64,000 bases of DNA from Cellulomonas sp. WB94 (GTDB taxonomy: Bacteria > Actinomycetota > Actinomycetes > Actinomycetales > Cellulomonadaceae): assembly GCF_003115775.1 (NCBI RefSeq), contig NZ_QEES01000002.1, positions 1,674,001-1,738,000 on the forward strand, given 5' to 3'. The position numbers and the translations under genes are program-made. Of the stretch, positions 36,306-48,230 are shown one piece after another. The notes beneath the pieces were generated by a model. It was not told the origin of the DNA. It did not search any database and worked only from the letters and a program-made list of their open reading frames with translations. Every line of letters begins with the position of its first letter. Within the stretch, counting starts at the first letter, position 1.

Positions 36306-37301
36306 GTGAGCGGCCAGGACTGGCTCGAGAAGGACTTCTACGCCGTGCTCGGCGTCCCCAAGGACGCCGATGCACCGACGATCAAGAAGGCCTACCGCAA
36401 GCTCGCGCGCAACATGCACCCGGACCACAACCCGGGTGACGCCAAGGCCGAGGCGAAGTTCAAAGAGGTCGGCGAGGCCTACGCGGTCCTCTCCGACCCC
36501 GAGCAGCGGCAGCAGTACGACCAGCTGCGCGCCATGGCCGGGGGCCCGCGGTTCGCCGCGGGTCCCGGCGGCGCGGGCGGTGGCGCCGGGTTCGAGGACC
36601 TGTTCGGCGGGCTGTTCGGCGGCGGGCAGGGCCAGGGTCCGCGCGTCCGGTACCAGCAGACCGGTGGCGGCCAGGCGGGCGGCTTCGACGACATCCTCGG
36701 CGGGCTGTTCGGCGGTGGTGGCGGTGGCGGGTTCGGTCAGCAGCGCGGGCCGCGTCCCGGCGCGGACCTGTCGGCCGTCACGACGCTGCCGTTCCGGCAG
36801 GCCGCCGAGGGCTCGACGATCACGCTCGGCGTCGAGGGGCGCTCGGTCACGGCACGCATCCCCGCGGGGGTGCGCGACGGGCAGAAGATCCGGCTGCGCG
36901 GCAAGGGCCGTCCCGGCGACCCCGGGGCGCCCGCGGGCGACCTGGAGATCACGGTGCGGGTCACGCCGCACCCGGTCTTCACGCTCGAGGGGACCAACCT
37001 GCGCGTGACCGTCCCGGTGGCGTTCGACGAGGCTGCGCTCGGCGCCCAGATCGACGTCCCGACGCTCGACGGCGGAACCGTCCGGGTCAAGGTGCCCGAG
37101 GGCACGCCGTCGGGTCGGACCCTGCGCGTCAAGGGCAAGGGCGTGACGACACCGAAGGGCGCGGGCGATTTGCTCGTGACCGTGCAGGTCGTCGTGCCGC
37201 AGCGGCTGACCCCGGCCGCGCGTGAGGCCGTGCAGGCGTTCGGGATCGCGACGTCGGGCGAGGACGTCCGCGCCGACCTGCTCGCGCGGGCGAAGGTCTG
37301 A
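36306..37301 (+). CDS. dnaJ: DnaJ-type co-chaperone without zinc finger
   Basis: A 331-residue Hsp40. The J domain (residues 8-75) has the HPD motif in RNMHPDHNPG. A Gly/Phe-rich region follows (about 80-155, with GFEDLFGGLFGGG repeats), and then the two C-terminal substrate-binding beta domains. There is not a single cysteine, so the four CXXCXGXG repeats of classical DnaJ are absent; this is a type II (CbpA-like) protein. It still occupies the dnaJ slot of the operon. The GTG start lies 27 bases after grpE, with AAGGAAAGAGG upstream. Confidence 0.9.
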   Translation: MSGQDWLEKDFYAVLGVPKDADAPTIKKAYRKLARNMHPDHNPGDAKAEAKFKEVGEAYAVLSDPEQRQQYDQLRAMAGGPRFAAGPGGAGGGAGFEDLFGGLFGGGQGQGPRVRYQQTGGGQAGGFDDILGGLFGGGGGGGFGQQRGPRPGADLSAVTTLPFRQAAEGSTITLGVEGRSVTARIPAGVRDGQKIRLRGKGRPGDPGAPAGDLEITVRVTPHPVFTLEGTNLRVTVPVAFDEAALGAQIDVPTLDGGTVRVKVPEGTPSGRTLRVKGKGVTTPKGAGDLLVTVQVVVPQRLTPAAREAVQAFGIATSGEDVRADLLARAKV

Positions 37302-37318
37302 GCGGGAGCGTGCGAGGC

Positions 37319-37750
37319 ATGGTGTCCGACGACGCGCCGGTCTACGTGATCTCGGTCGCGGCCGAGCTCGCCGGCATGCACCCGCAGACCCTGCGGCAGT
37401 ACGACCGGTTGGGCATCGTCTCGCCCGGTCGTGCCCGCGGGCGCGGGCGGCGCTACTCGTTGCGGGACATCGCGAACCTGCGCGAGGTCCAGCGGCTGTC
37501 GCACGACGAGGGCATCAACCTCGCGGGCATCAAGCGCATCCTCGCGCTCGAGGGCGAGGTCGAGCAGCTGATGCGGCAGGTCGAGTACCTGCGCGCGTTC
37601 GCCGAGCCGGGCCGCCGCATCTTCACGGCCGACCCCACGGGTGACGTCGTGGCGGTCCGGCGTTCCGAGCGGCGCACCGTGCGGCCCGTGCGGGGTGAGC
37701 TGCCGTCCCACCGTGGCTCCCTCATCCTGTGGCGGCCCACCCCCCGCTGA
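37319..37750 (+). CDS. hspR: heat-shock repressor HspR (MerR family)
   Basis: A 143-residue repressor with a MerR-type winged helix at the N-terminus (VISVAAELAGMHPQTLRQYDRLGI, RRYSLRDIANLREVQRL) and a coiled-coil helix (EGEVEQLMRQVEYLRAF). It binds HAIR repeats together with DnaK, and two such repeats lie upstream of this operon. ATG was preferred (GGGAG ten bases upstream), but GTG codons three codons before and one after are also usable. It ends the chaperone operon, 18 bases after dnaJ. Confidence 0.92.
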   Translation: MVSDDAPVYVISVAAELAGMHPQTLRQYDRLGIVSPGRARGRGRRYSLRDIANLREVQRLSHDEGINLAGIKRILALEGEVEQLMRQVEYLRAFAEPGRRIFTADPTGDVVAVRRSERRTVRPVRGELPSHRGSLILWRPTPR

Positions 37751-37821
37751 ACGACCTGCCGCTGACCCACCGCGCGATGCCGTGTCGGTGGCGTGTCGAC
37801 GGGTGCCTGCATCGTCGAGGC

Positions 37822-38805
37822 ATGACACACGACCTGGTGATCGAGGCTCACGGCCTCGTCAAGCACTTCGGCCGGACGAAGGCCCTGCAGGGCGTCGACC
37901 TGGCTGTCCGTCGCGGGACCGTTCTCGGCGTGCTCGGCCCCAACGGGGCGGGCAAGACGACCGCGGTCCGCATCCTCGCGACGCTCCTGACCCCCGATGC
38001 GGGCAGCGCGCGCGTCGCGGGCTTCGACGTCGCCAAGAACCCCGAGAAGGTCCGGCAGCGGATCGGCCTGACCGGGCAGTACGCCTCGGTCGACGAGGAC
38101 CTTACGGGCCGGCAGAACCTCGCGCTCATCGGCGCGCTGCTCGACCTGTCCCGCCCGGCGGCGCGTGCTCGGGCCGCCGAGCTGCTCGAGTGGTTCGACC
38201 TGACCGAGGCCGCCGACCGCCCCGCCAAGACGTTCTCGGGCGGCATGCGCCGGCGCCTCGACCTCGCGGCGAGCCTCGTCGGGCACCCCGAGATCATCTT
38301 CCTCGACGAGCCGACGACCGGGCTCGACCCGGCCAAGCGCGAGGGCATGTGGGACGTCGTCCGGTCGCTCGTGGCCGAGGGCTCGACCGTCCTCCTCACG
38401 ACCCAGTACCTCGAGGAGGCCGACGCGCTCGCGGACGAGATCACGGTGATCGACCACGGCCGCGTCATCGCGCACGACACCCCCGACGGGCTCAAGCGCA
38501 TCGTCGGCGGCCAGACGCTCGAGGTCCGACCCACGGACCCGGCACGTCTTGCCGAGACCGCGGCCATCCTCGGCCGGGTCTCGACCGCCGGTGCCGCCGA
38601 CGAGCCTCGGCGCGGCGTGCTCGCCGTCCCCGTGTCCGACGACACCGCGCTGGGAGCCACCGTCGAGCGCCTCGCGTCCGCGGGGATCGGCGTGACCGAG
38701 CTCGCGCTGCACCTGCCCAGCCTCGACGACGTCTTCTTCAGCCTCACGGGCCGTCCTCAGCACGACGACGAGTCCGCCACCCCGACCACGAAGGAGGCCG
38801 CGTGA
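37822..38805 (+). CDS. ABC-2 type exporter ATP-binding protein (DrrA-like)
   Basis: A 327-residue ATPase: Walker A GPNGAGKTT, Q-loop GLTGQYASVDEDLTG, signature FSGGMRRRLDLAASL, Walker B IIFLDEPTTGLDP, and the DrrA-type C-terminal domain ending LPSLDDVFFSLTG. This group includes the daunorubicin exporter ATPase, but most members export unknown lipids or drugs. The ATG giving MTHDLVIEA was chosen because an open frame upstream carries no homology. The permease gene follows with a one-base overlap. Confidence 0.9.
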   Translation: MTHDLVIEAHGLVKHFGRTKALQGVDLAVRRGTVLGVLGPNGAGKTTAVRILATLLTPDAGSARVAGFDVAKNPEKVRQRIGLTGQYASVDEDLTGRQNLALIGALLDLSRPAARARAAELLEWFDLTEAADRPAKTFSGGMRRRLDLAASLVGHPEIIFLDEPTTGLDPAKREGMWDVVRSLVAEGSTVLLTTQYLEEADALADEITVIDHGRVIAHDTPDGLKRIVGGQTLEVRPTDPARLAETAAILGRVSTAGAADEPRRGVLAVPVSDDTALGATVERLASAGIGVTELALHLPSLDDVFFSLTGRPQHDDESATPTTKEAA

Positions 38806-39665
38806 TGTCCACCGTCACCCGCGCACCCGCACCCGTCCCATCCGTCCCCGCTCACCCGCTGCCGACCGTCCCGATGCGGGAGCACGCCCTGGGTGCGTCA
38901 CCGCGCCCGTTCCCGCTCGTCCGGCACTCGCTCTCGCTCGCCAAGCGGAGCCTGATCAAGACGTGGCGCACGCCCGAGGCGCTCATCGACGTCACGCTGC
39001 AGCCGGCGATCTTCCTCGTGATCTTCGTCTACATCTTCGGCGGCGCCGTCGCCGGCTCGACCCACGACTACCTGCAGTTCCTGCTCCCCGGGATCCTCGG
39101 CCAGACGATCGCCCAGGCGGCGATCATGATCGGCGTCAACCTCAACACCGACCTGGAGAAGGGGATCTTCGACCGGTTCCGGTCGCTGCCGATCCCGCGG
39201 TCGGCGCCGCTCGTCGGCGCGGTGCTCGGTGACGTCGTGCGGTACGTCATCGTCACGATGTCGACGCTCCTCGTGGGGTACGCGATGGGCTTCCGCATCG
39301 GCACCAACGTCCTGAGCATGGTCGGCGGGTGCCTGCTCGCCGTGGCCTTCGCGCTCAGCCTGAGCTGGGTGTCGGTCTTCGTCGGGATGAAGGCCCGCAC
39401 GTCAGGCGCCGTCCAGGGGATCATGTTCCTGCTGATCATGCCGCTGAGCTTCGCCTCGAGCGTGTTCGTCGGCACCGGGTCGCTGCCCGGCTGGATGCAG
39501 GGGTTCGTCCGCGTCAACCCGCTGACCCACCTCGTCGACGCGATGCGCGGGCTGTTCCTCGGCGGCCCCGTGGCAGGTCCCGTGCTGTGGACGCTCACGT
39601 GGTGCGCGGGGCTCCTGGTGGTCTTCGTGCCGCTCGCGATGCGCGCCTACCGCCGCCGCGTCTAG
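38805..39665 (+). CDS. ABC-2 type exporter permease (DrrB-like)
   Basis: A 286-residue membrane component with six hydrophobic segments, preceded by a 45-residue polar leader. The ABC-2 signature region appears as PLSFASSVFVG and NPLTHLVDAMRGL, as in DrrB/NodJ-type exporters. AAGGAGG lies eight bases before the ATG, whose A is also the last base of the upstream stop. It forms a two-gene export system with the preceding ATPase. The cargo is unknown; no biosynthetic genes are nearby. It converges on the AfsR-like regulator through a shared CTAG. Confidence 0.9.
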   Translation: MSTVTRAPAPVPSVPAHPLPTVPMREHALGASPRPFPLVRHSLSLAKRSLIKTWRTPEALIDVTLQPAIFLVIFVYIFGGAVAGSTHDYLQFLLPGILGQTIAQAAIMIGVNLNTDLEKGIFDRFRSLPIPRSAPLVGAVLGDVVRYVIVTMSTLLVGYAMGFRIGTNVLSMVGGCLLAVAFALSLSWVSVFVGMKARTSGAVQGIMFLLIMPLSFASSVFVGTGSLPGWMQGFVRVNPLTHLVDAMRGLFLGGPVAGPVLWTLTWCAGLLVVFVPLAMRAYRRRV

Positions 39666-42600
39666 GTGCCCGACGACGGCGCCGAGGTGACCGTGCCGTG
39701 CTCGCCGCTCAGCATCGCGGTGAGCCGGGCGGTCACCTCGGCGCTCGTCAGCGCCTCGGCCCGCGTGCGAAGCCCGGCCCGCGACGCGTCGTCGCCCAGC
39801 GCGATCGCGAGCGCACCCTCGGAGCTCCCGAAGAGCATCGCGTTGTGCGACCCGAGGCGCATCGCGAGCGACCAGAGCTCTCTGGCCCGCTCGTCGTCGC
39901 CGAGGTACGCGGCCAGCTCGGCGTACCCGAGCGCGATGGTGCTCGCGACAGGCACGTCGTGCGTCGCGAGCGCGTCGGGCAGGGCGCCGGCGAGCAGCGC
40001 GATGCCCTCGCGCACCGCGGCCGGGCGCCCCGAGCGGATCCGCATCCGGGCGGCAGCACCCTGGTACACGACCCGGGCCTGCGGGGCGCCCGGCCGCGAG
40101 TCGGTGGTCATCGCGACTGCCTCGTCGGCGCGTGCAATGGCGTCGTCCCACCGTCCGCCCGCGGCATCGAGCGCGGCGAGACCGCTGAGCGCCTGCGCGC
40201 GCGTGCTCACGTCGTGCGCGCCGGACACGACGACCTCCTCGAGGGCGGGACGTGCGTCGATGTCGCCCCTGACAGCGGCGTTGACGACCCGGGCGACGGC
40301 GATCGACCGGGCGTCCTGCGCGGCCCCGATGAGCTCGAAGTTCTCCTGCGCGACGACGAGCCAGGGATCGGGATCCGTCCCACCCGGGCCGCTCTTCCAG
40401 AGCCCGAGCCCCTGCGCCGCGATCGCCATGCCCCAGTGGTTGCCGGTCTCCTCGAACTGGTCGAACGCGGCGCGCGCGTCCTCGAGGGCTCCGGCGATCT
40501 CGCCCAGGTTCTCCCGCGAGCCTGACCGCAGGAGGAATCCGAGGCCGCGGAGGCGGGGGTCGTCGTCGTCGATCAGCTTCGCGGTTGCGGGCGTGAGTGA
40601 CGAGGGGTCGAGCGAGACGGAGGCGCGCAGCACGTCGTTCAGTGCGAGCAGCAGCGACCTGACGCCGTGCGAGAGCCGGTCAGGGTGCTGGGTCAGGACG
40701 CGTGCCGCGGCCCGGCGGCCGAGCACGAGTGTGCGCAGGTCGCCCGCGATGCCGCCGCTGAGCACCGCCAGGAGAGCGACCGTCGCGATGTCGTCGGGTG
40801 CCGGCGTGTCGTCGTCGCGGGTTCCTTGTCCCGTCGCAGAGCGCGTGCGTACCGCAGCCGACGCGCCCCGCGCCGCCGAGTCGCCCTGGAGCACGAGGCG
40901 GGCCCAGGTCAATGCCTCGGCGTGGAGCCCCCGCGCGCTCCAGGAGAGCAGCAGCGCCGCACCGATCGCGTACGCCTCACGCTCGTGGTCCTCGGCGACC
41001 GCCCAGCGCAGCGCCTCCATGAGCGTCTCCTGGTCGGCCGTGAGGCCGGCGAGCGCGTCGAGCTGCCCCGCGCCCGCGAGCCGTCGGCCGTGAGCGCTCG
41101 CCGTGGCCGCCGCCCAGGACGCGAGCCGCGCCATCACCGCGGTGCGGCCCGCGTCGGTGCCGAGCCGGGCCGCGCCGTACTCGCGCACGGTCTCGAGCAT
41201 CCGGTAGCGAGCACCGCCGGTCTGGGGGCCGGAGTCCTCGAGCGTGAGGAGCGAGTGCTCGACGAGCGTCGCGAGGCCTCGTCGCACGTCCGAGCCCGGG
41301 CCCGCCGGGTCGACGGCGACCGCCTCGGCTGCGTCGGCGGTGAACGGCGCGGGGAAGACCGACAGGGTCGCGAGGAGGGCGCGGTCGTCGGCTGCGAGCA
41401 GCGTCCAGCTCCAGTCGACCATCGCCCAGAGCCCGGCGTGCTGGTCGGGGAGGCCCCGCAGCGCGTCGTCGAGCAGGCCGAACCGGTCGACGACGCCCGC
41501 GAGCACGTCGTCGAGCGGCATGGTGCGCAGGCGCGCGGCGGCGAGCTCGATCGCGAGCGGGAGGTGGTCCAGGCGTCGGCACAGCTCGAGCGCGGTCTCC
41601 GGGTCCCAGGCGAGCGTGGGTCGCCCGGCGCGCGCCCGGGTCTCGAGGAGCCCCACGGCGACGTCGTCCGGCAGCGCGAGCACCGGGTGGACCCGCTCGC
41701 CCGCGACGCCGAGCGCGGACCGGCTCGTCGCCAGGACGTGCAGGTCGGCCGGTGCGGCAGCGAGCAGACCGGCGACGGCCGTCGCTGCGCCGTCGAGCAC
41801 CTGCTCGCAGTTGTCCAGGACGAGCAGCCCGTGCACGTCGGCGACCGCACGGCGCAGCCGGTCCTCGGGGGTCAGCATGCGGCGCACCTGCGGTCGCTCG
41901 GCGTCCGACGTCGACTCGGAGGCGCCGAGCGCGGTCAGCAGTGCCGGGAGGACCTCGTCGGAGTCCCGCAGCCCGGCGAGCTCGACCGCGTGGACGTCCT
42001 CGCCGCGGGCGCCCGCACGCCTCGCGAGCTCGAGCGCGAGCCGGGTCTTGCCGGCGCCACCGACGGCGACGAGCGTGACGAGCGGCTCGCGCGCGAGCTC
42101 GTCCTCGATCTGCTGGAGGTCGCCCTCCCGCCCGACGAGCGTCGTCAGCGCGCGGCGCCACGCGGCGGGGGTGCGCGCCTGGTGCGGCTCGGGTACGGCC
42201 GGGGTGGCCGACGGGTTCGCGGCCGGCCCAGGGGAGGCCAGCTCCCCCCGCAGGAGCGCGAGGTGCACCGCAGCGACGACGGGCGACGGGTCCGTCCCGT
42301 ACTGCTCGGCGAGCTCGGACCGGAGCTGGTCGATGACGTGGAGCGCCTCGGCGTCCCGCCCCTGGGCGGCGAGCGCCCGGACGAGCAGCGCGACGAGCGG
42401 CTCGTCGGGCGGGGTCCGCAGCGCGAGCGCGCGCAGGTCGTCGAGCGCGCCGACCTCGCCCGTCGCGAGCTCGGCCTCGGTCCGCAGCGCGACGACGTCG
42501 GCGAGCAGCCGGGCGGTCCGCGCCGCGACCTGGCCGTCCGCGAGGGAGCCCACCGTGGCGTTGCTCGCCCAGGCCGAGGCGGCTGCGGCGGGGTCGTCGA

Positions 42601-42967
42601 AGAGCGCCCGTGCGGCACGCGCGGCGTCAAGGGCTGTGCTCGGGGAGCCCGCGCCGAGATCACGTCGTCCGCGCGAGAGGAGCGCCTCCGCCTCGAGGAC
42701 GTCGACCGTGAGGCCGTCGAGCGGCAGGCGGTAGCCCTCGGTCGCTGTGACGACCGCAAGCCCGGCGCGACGCGCGCGCGCGACGAGGGCCTGCAGCGCG
42801 CCGACCCCGTCGTCGGGCGGTGAGCCGTGCCACACCGACTCCACGAGCGACGCGTGCGGGACGACCCGCCCCCGCGCGTCGACGAGCGCGCGCACGAGGT
42901 CGGAGAGCCGTTGCCCGCGCACGGCCGTGCCGTCCACCGCGAGGCTCCCCAGGACCGTGATCTGCAC
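39662..42967 (-). CDS. AfsR/SARP-type large transcriptional regulator
   Basis: A 1101-residue regulator with an N-terminal OmpR-like winged helix (QITVLGSLAVDG through TEGYRLPLDG, about residues 1-85) and a bacterial transcriptional activator domain (about 90-235). A STAND-type NTPase follows, with Walker A VAVGGAGKTR near 300 and Walker B LLVLDNCEQVLD near 380. The last 500 residues are helical, TPR-like and Ala-rich. AfsR-type proteins integrate a signal through the NTPase/TPR part and recruit RNA polymerase. The target is unknown. The GTG start is the best fit to the domain start, but its ribosome site is weak and another GTG lies eight codons earlier. Its 5' end faces the nrd operon. Confidence 0.85.
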   Translation of the reverse strand: MQITVLGSLAVDGTAVRGQRLSDLVRALVDARGRVVPHASLVESVWHGSPPDDGVGALQALVARARRAGLAVVTATEGYRLPLDGLTVDVLEAEALLSRGRRDLGAGSPSTALDAARAARALFDDPAAAASAWASNATVGSLADGQVAARTARLLADVVALRTEAELATGEVGALDDLRALALRTPPDEPLVALLVRALAAQGRDAEALHVIDQLRSELAEQYGTDPSPVVAAVHLALLRGELASPGPAANPSATPAVPEPHQARTPAAWRRALTTLVGREGDLQQIEDELAREPLVTLVAVGGAGKTRLALELARRAGARGEDVHAVELAGLRDSDEVLPALLTALGASESTSDAERPQVRRMLTPEDRLRRAVADVHGLLVLDNCEQVLDGAATAVAGLLAAAPADLHVLATSRSALGVAGERVHPVLALPDDVAVGLLETRARAGRPTLAWDPETALELCRRLDHLPLAIELAAARLRTMPLDDVLAGVVDRFGLLDDALRGLPDQHAGLWAMVDWSWTLLAADDRALLATLSVFPAPFTADAAEAVAVDPAGPGSDVRRGLATLVEHSLLTLEDSGPQTGGARYRMLETVREYGAARLGTDAGRTAVMARLASWAAATASAHGRRLAGAGQLDALAGLTADQETLMEALRWAVAEDHEREAYAIGAALLLSWSARGLHAEALTWARLVLQGDSAARGASAAVRTRSATGQGTRDDDTPAPDDIATVALLAVLSGGIAGDLRTLVLGRRAAARVLTQHPDRLSHGVRSLLLALNDVLRASVSLDPSSLTPATAKLIDDDDPRLRGLGFLLRSGSRENLGEIAGALEDARAAFDQFEETGNHWGMAIAAQGLGLWKSGPGGTDPDPWLVVAQENFELIGAAQDARSIAVARVVNAAVRGDIDARPALEEVVVSGAHDVSTRAQALSGLAALDAAGGRWDDAIARADEAVAMTTDSRPGAPQARVVYQGAAARMRIRSGRPAAVREGIALLAGALPDALATHDVPVASTIALGYAELAAYLGDDERARELWSLAMRLGSHNAMLFGSSEGALAIALGDDASRAGLRTRAEALTSAEVTARLTAMLSGEHGTVTSAPSSGT

Positions 42968-43166
42968 GCGCCCAGCATCGCGTACGCGCACCGGATGCGG
43001 ATCCGACGCGGCGCGCCGGGGCGTCGGACGGACGACGCGCGGGACGAATCGGACGGGCAGCCGCGACCCGGCTGTGGAGGGTGTTGTGGACGGTGGTGTG
43101 AACCGCCTGTGGACGGCCATGAACGTCCAGGTCCGGGGCTCTGTCAGTGCCTCGAGATACGCTCGG

Positions 43167-43175
43167 TTATCCACA
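43167..43175 (+). promoter_or_regulatory. DnaA box upstream of nrdH
   Basis: TTATCCACA is an exact match to the consensus DnaA box. It lies 26 bases before the first NrdR box. In Escherichia coli DnaA also acts on the nrdAB promoter, so a replication-linked input to this operon is plausible; a single box can arise by chance. Confidence 0.55.
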
Positions 43176-43200
43176 GAGGGTGAAAAACGACACTGCTGTA

Positions 43201-43248
43201 ACACTAGGAGTTGTGGTGAGGTGCATGTCCGACCACTAGGTGTAGTGT
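43201..43248 (+). promoter_or_regulatory. pair of NrdR boxes
   Basis: ACACTAGGAGTTGTGG (43201-43216) and CCACTAGGTGTAGTGT (43233-43248) match the 16-bp NrdR box (ACACTATATATAGTGT-like inverted repeat). They are 32 bp apart, three helical turns, the spacing usual for NrdR. NrdR, encoded elsewhere, would repress the class Ib ribonucleotide reductase when dATP is high. Confidence 0.85.
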
Positions 43249-43342
43249 CATCTCTCATCCGCAGCGGGGGCATGCGGACCTGAACATGGATGACTGACAC
43301 CACGAAGAACCACCATCAACTCACTGACTCGGGGGAGCCACG

Positions 43343-43588
43343 ATGACGATCACGGTCTACAGCAAGCCGTCCTGCGTGCAGTGCAGCGCGACGTACCGCG
43401 CCATGGACAAGCTGGGCTTCGACTACGAGGTCGTCGACATCAGCCAGGACTCCGACGCCCGTGACTACGTCATGTCGCTCGGTCACCTGCAGGCTCCCGT
43501 CGTCGTCGCCGACGGTCACCACTGGTCGGGCTACCGGCCGGACCAGATCAAGGCGCTCGCCGAGCGCATGGCCGTCGCCGTCGCCTGA
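43343..43588 (+). CDS. nrdH: glutaredoxin-like protein NrdH
   Basis: NrdH is the thioredoxin-reductase-dependent electron donor for class Ib ribonucleotide reductase. The 81-residue product has the redox motif CVQC at residues 11-14 and the family segment LGFDYEVVDISQD and HWSGYRPDQI near the end. GGGGGAG lies eight bases before the ATG. It heads the nrdHIEF operon under two NrdR boxes. Confidence 0.95.
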   Translation: MTITVYSKPSCVQCSATYRAMDKLGFDYEVVDISQDSDARDYVMSLGHLQAPVVVADGHHWSGYRPDQIKALAERMAVAVA

Positions 43589-43702
43589 CCGTCGCCGGCG
43601 CCCGGCCGCACCCGCGGCCCGGCGCCGCACAGCCCGACCCGCTCCCACGGCGTCACCTGGGCCCGAGAACCACTGAACCGTCCGAGACTCGGGGGCAGCA
43701 AC

Positions 43703-44088
43703 ATGAGCTCACTTGTCTACTTCTCCAGCGTCTCGGAGAACACGCGCCGGTTCGTCGAGCGGCTCGGGTTCGACGCGCACCGGATCCCGCTGACCCCCAA
43801 GCAGCCCTTCCTGAAGGTCCATGAGCCGTACGTCCTGGTGGTCCCCACCTACGGCGGCGGCAACGAAGGCGGCGCCGTCCCGCGGCAGGTCGTCAAGTTC
43901 CTCAACGACGAGGACAACAGATCACACCTCCGCGGCGTCATCGCGGCAGGCAACACCAACTTCGGAGCGGCGTACTGCATCGCGGGAGACATCGTCGCCG
44001 CGAAGTGCCAGGTCCCGTACCTGTACGCCTTCGAGCTCCTGGGAACGAACGAGGACGTCATCCGCGTCCGCGAAGGATTGAGGACATT

Positions 44089-44104
<16 letters not shown>
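43703..44104 (+). CDS. nrdI: class Ib ribonucleotide reductase flavodoxin NrdI
   Basis: NrdI is the flavodoxin that oxidises the dimanganese site of NrdF. The 133-residue product starts [18 protein letters not shown] (FMN phosphate loop) and has [18 protein letters not shown] and [19 protein letters not shown], the two other flavin-binding regions. A GGGGGCAGC site precedes the ATG. Its end overlaps the nrdE start. Confidence 0.95.
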
Positions 44105-47269
<3,165 letters not shown>

Positions 47270-47290
47270 CGCCCTGACCTTCTGACCACG

Positions 47291-47324
47291 GAGAGCCGGA
47301 CTGTGCAGCTGCGGTCCGGCTCTC
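47291..47324. terminator. terminator after nrdF, probably bidirectional
   Basis: GAGAGCCGGAC pairs with GTCCGGCTCTC as a perfect 11-bp stem with a 12-base loop, followed by TGGTTC. It lies between nrdF and the convergent phosphotransferase gene, whose stop begins five bases later. Confidence 0.8.
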
Positions 47325-47328
47325 TGGT

Positions 47329-48114
47329 TCAGGTGTGCCGGACCGACTCGGCGAAGTGCTGCACGAGCTCGGCCGCGACGGGCACGAGGTCCCGCTCACC
47401 GATCACCAGGCTCGGGTCGCACGACCGCATCCTCGACGCCTCGGCGAGGGCCGGCAGCGGATCGACGCCGGCGTCCGCCAGGAAGGCCGCGAGCACAGCC
47501 CGCGCTGCCTCCGAGTACTCCCCGCCGGCGTCGGCCGCCACCTCCGCGATGACCAGAGCGGTCATGGCGACGTCGAGGGCCGCACTGCCCGCGCGGGCGT
47601 TCACCCAGTCCACGACGGAAGGGCCGTGGGCCTCGGTGAGCACGACGTTCGCCGGGTGGAGGTCCAGGTGGACGACCACCTCACCGAGCCGGGCGGGCCG
47701 TCCTGGTAGGTCGATCGCCGGGATCGCGTGGAGCCGCGCGTGGAGCTCCGCGAGGATCCGGGCCGCCTCGCGCACGCTGGTCTGGTCGGCTGCGAGCGAC
47801 TGGAGCAGGGTCGGGCCGTGGAGCCACTCCATCTCGAGGTCGGGACCCTCGGCGCGGTACACGAGCGGAGCCGGGAACCCGTGCGCCGTGACGTGCCGGA
47901 CGATGCTCGCCTCGATCGCTGTGCTCCGCCCCGAGCGGTTACGCCGCAGGACGCGCTGCTCGTCGAGAGCGAAGACGTCGGCGTCACGACCGGACGCGAC
48001 CGAAGGGCCATGGACGACGAGCGGCCAGAGTTCAGCAGCCGGTTCGTCGCGCGACCCGGCCGCCGAGTGATCGCCGCGACCACCGTTGCGATGGGCGAGT
48101 CCCCTGATCCCCAT
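47329..48114 (-). CDS. aminoglycoside phosphotransferase (APH)-family kinase-like protein
   Basis: A 261-residue protein with a protein-kinase-like fold: a glycine-poor P-loop region GPSVASGRDADVFALDEQRVLRR, then Brenner's catalytic motif VVHLDLHPANVVL (HxDxxxxN) and VVDW as the metal-binding Asp. The family phosphorylates small molecules such as aminoglycosides, homoserine or choline; no resistance role should be assumed. The first 30 residues are low-complexity and the ribosome site is unclear, so the true start may be downstream. Confidence 0.8.
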   Translation of the reverse strand: MGIRGLAHRNGGRGDHSAAGSRDEPAAELWPLVVHGPSVASGRDADVFALDEQRVLRRNRSGRSTAIEASIVRHVTAHGFPAPLVYRAEGPDLEMEWLHGPTLLQSLAADQTSVREAARILAELHARLHAIPAIDLPGRPARLGEVVVHLDLHPANVVLTEAHGPSVVDWVNARAGSAALDVAMTALVIAEVAADAGGEYSEAARAVLAAFLADAGVDPLPALAEASRMRSCDPSLVIGERDLVPVAAELVQHFAESVRHT

Positions 48115-48230
48115 GAACAGACGTTAACCGCGTTCGCGGCATATGTCCCGCCGTCGGCGGATGTCCTTGTCGCCTCAGGATCGGCTGCTGTCGTGCAGAA
48201 CAGCTGCGCCCCAGGTCGGGGCCGCGAGCG

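Larger units (their letters stand above)
42968..43342 (+). promoter_or_regulatory. control region between the AfsR-like gene and nrdHIEF
   Basis: This 375-base gap has no credible gene. It contains a DnaA box and two NrdR boxes (listed separately), several TGTGGA-type near matches to a DnaA box (for example around 43074 and 43107), and lower local GC around 43165-43255 than its surroundings. The nrdH ribosome site GGGGGAG is at its end. Promoters for both divergent units are expected here, but I cannot place -10 and -35 elements with confidence. Confidence 0.7.

Noticed and set aside
37822-42967. Antibiotic biosynthesis cluster
   Set aside because: Only an exporter pair and a SARP-type regulator are present; no PKS, NRPS or tailoring genes.
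47329-48114. Aminoglycoside resistance gene
   Set aside because: It has the kinase fold only; the family is broad and nothing shows drug specificity.
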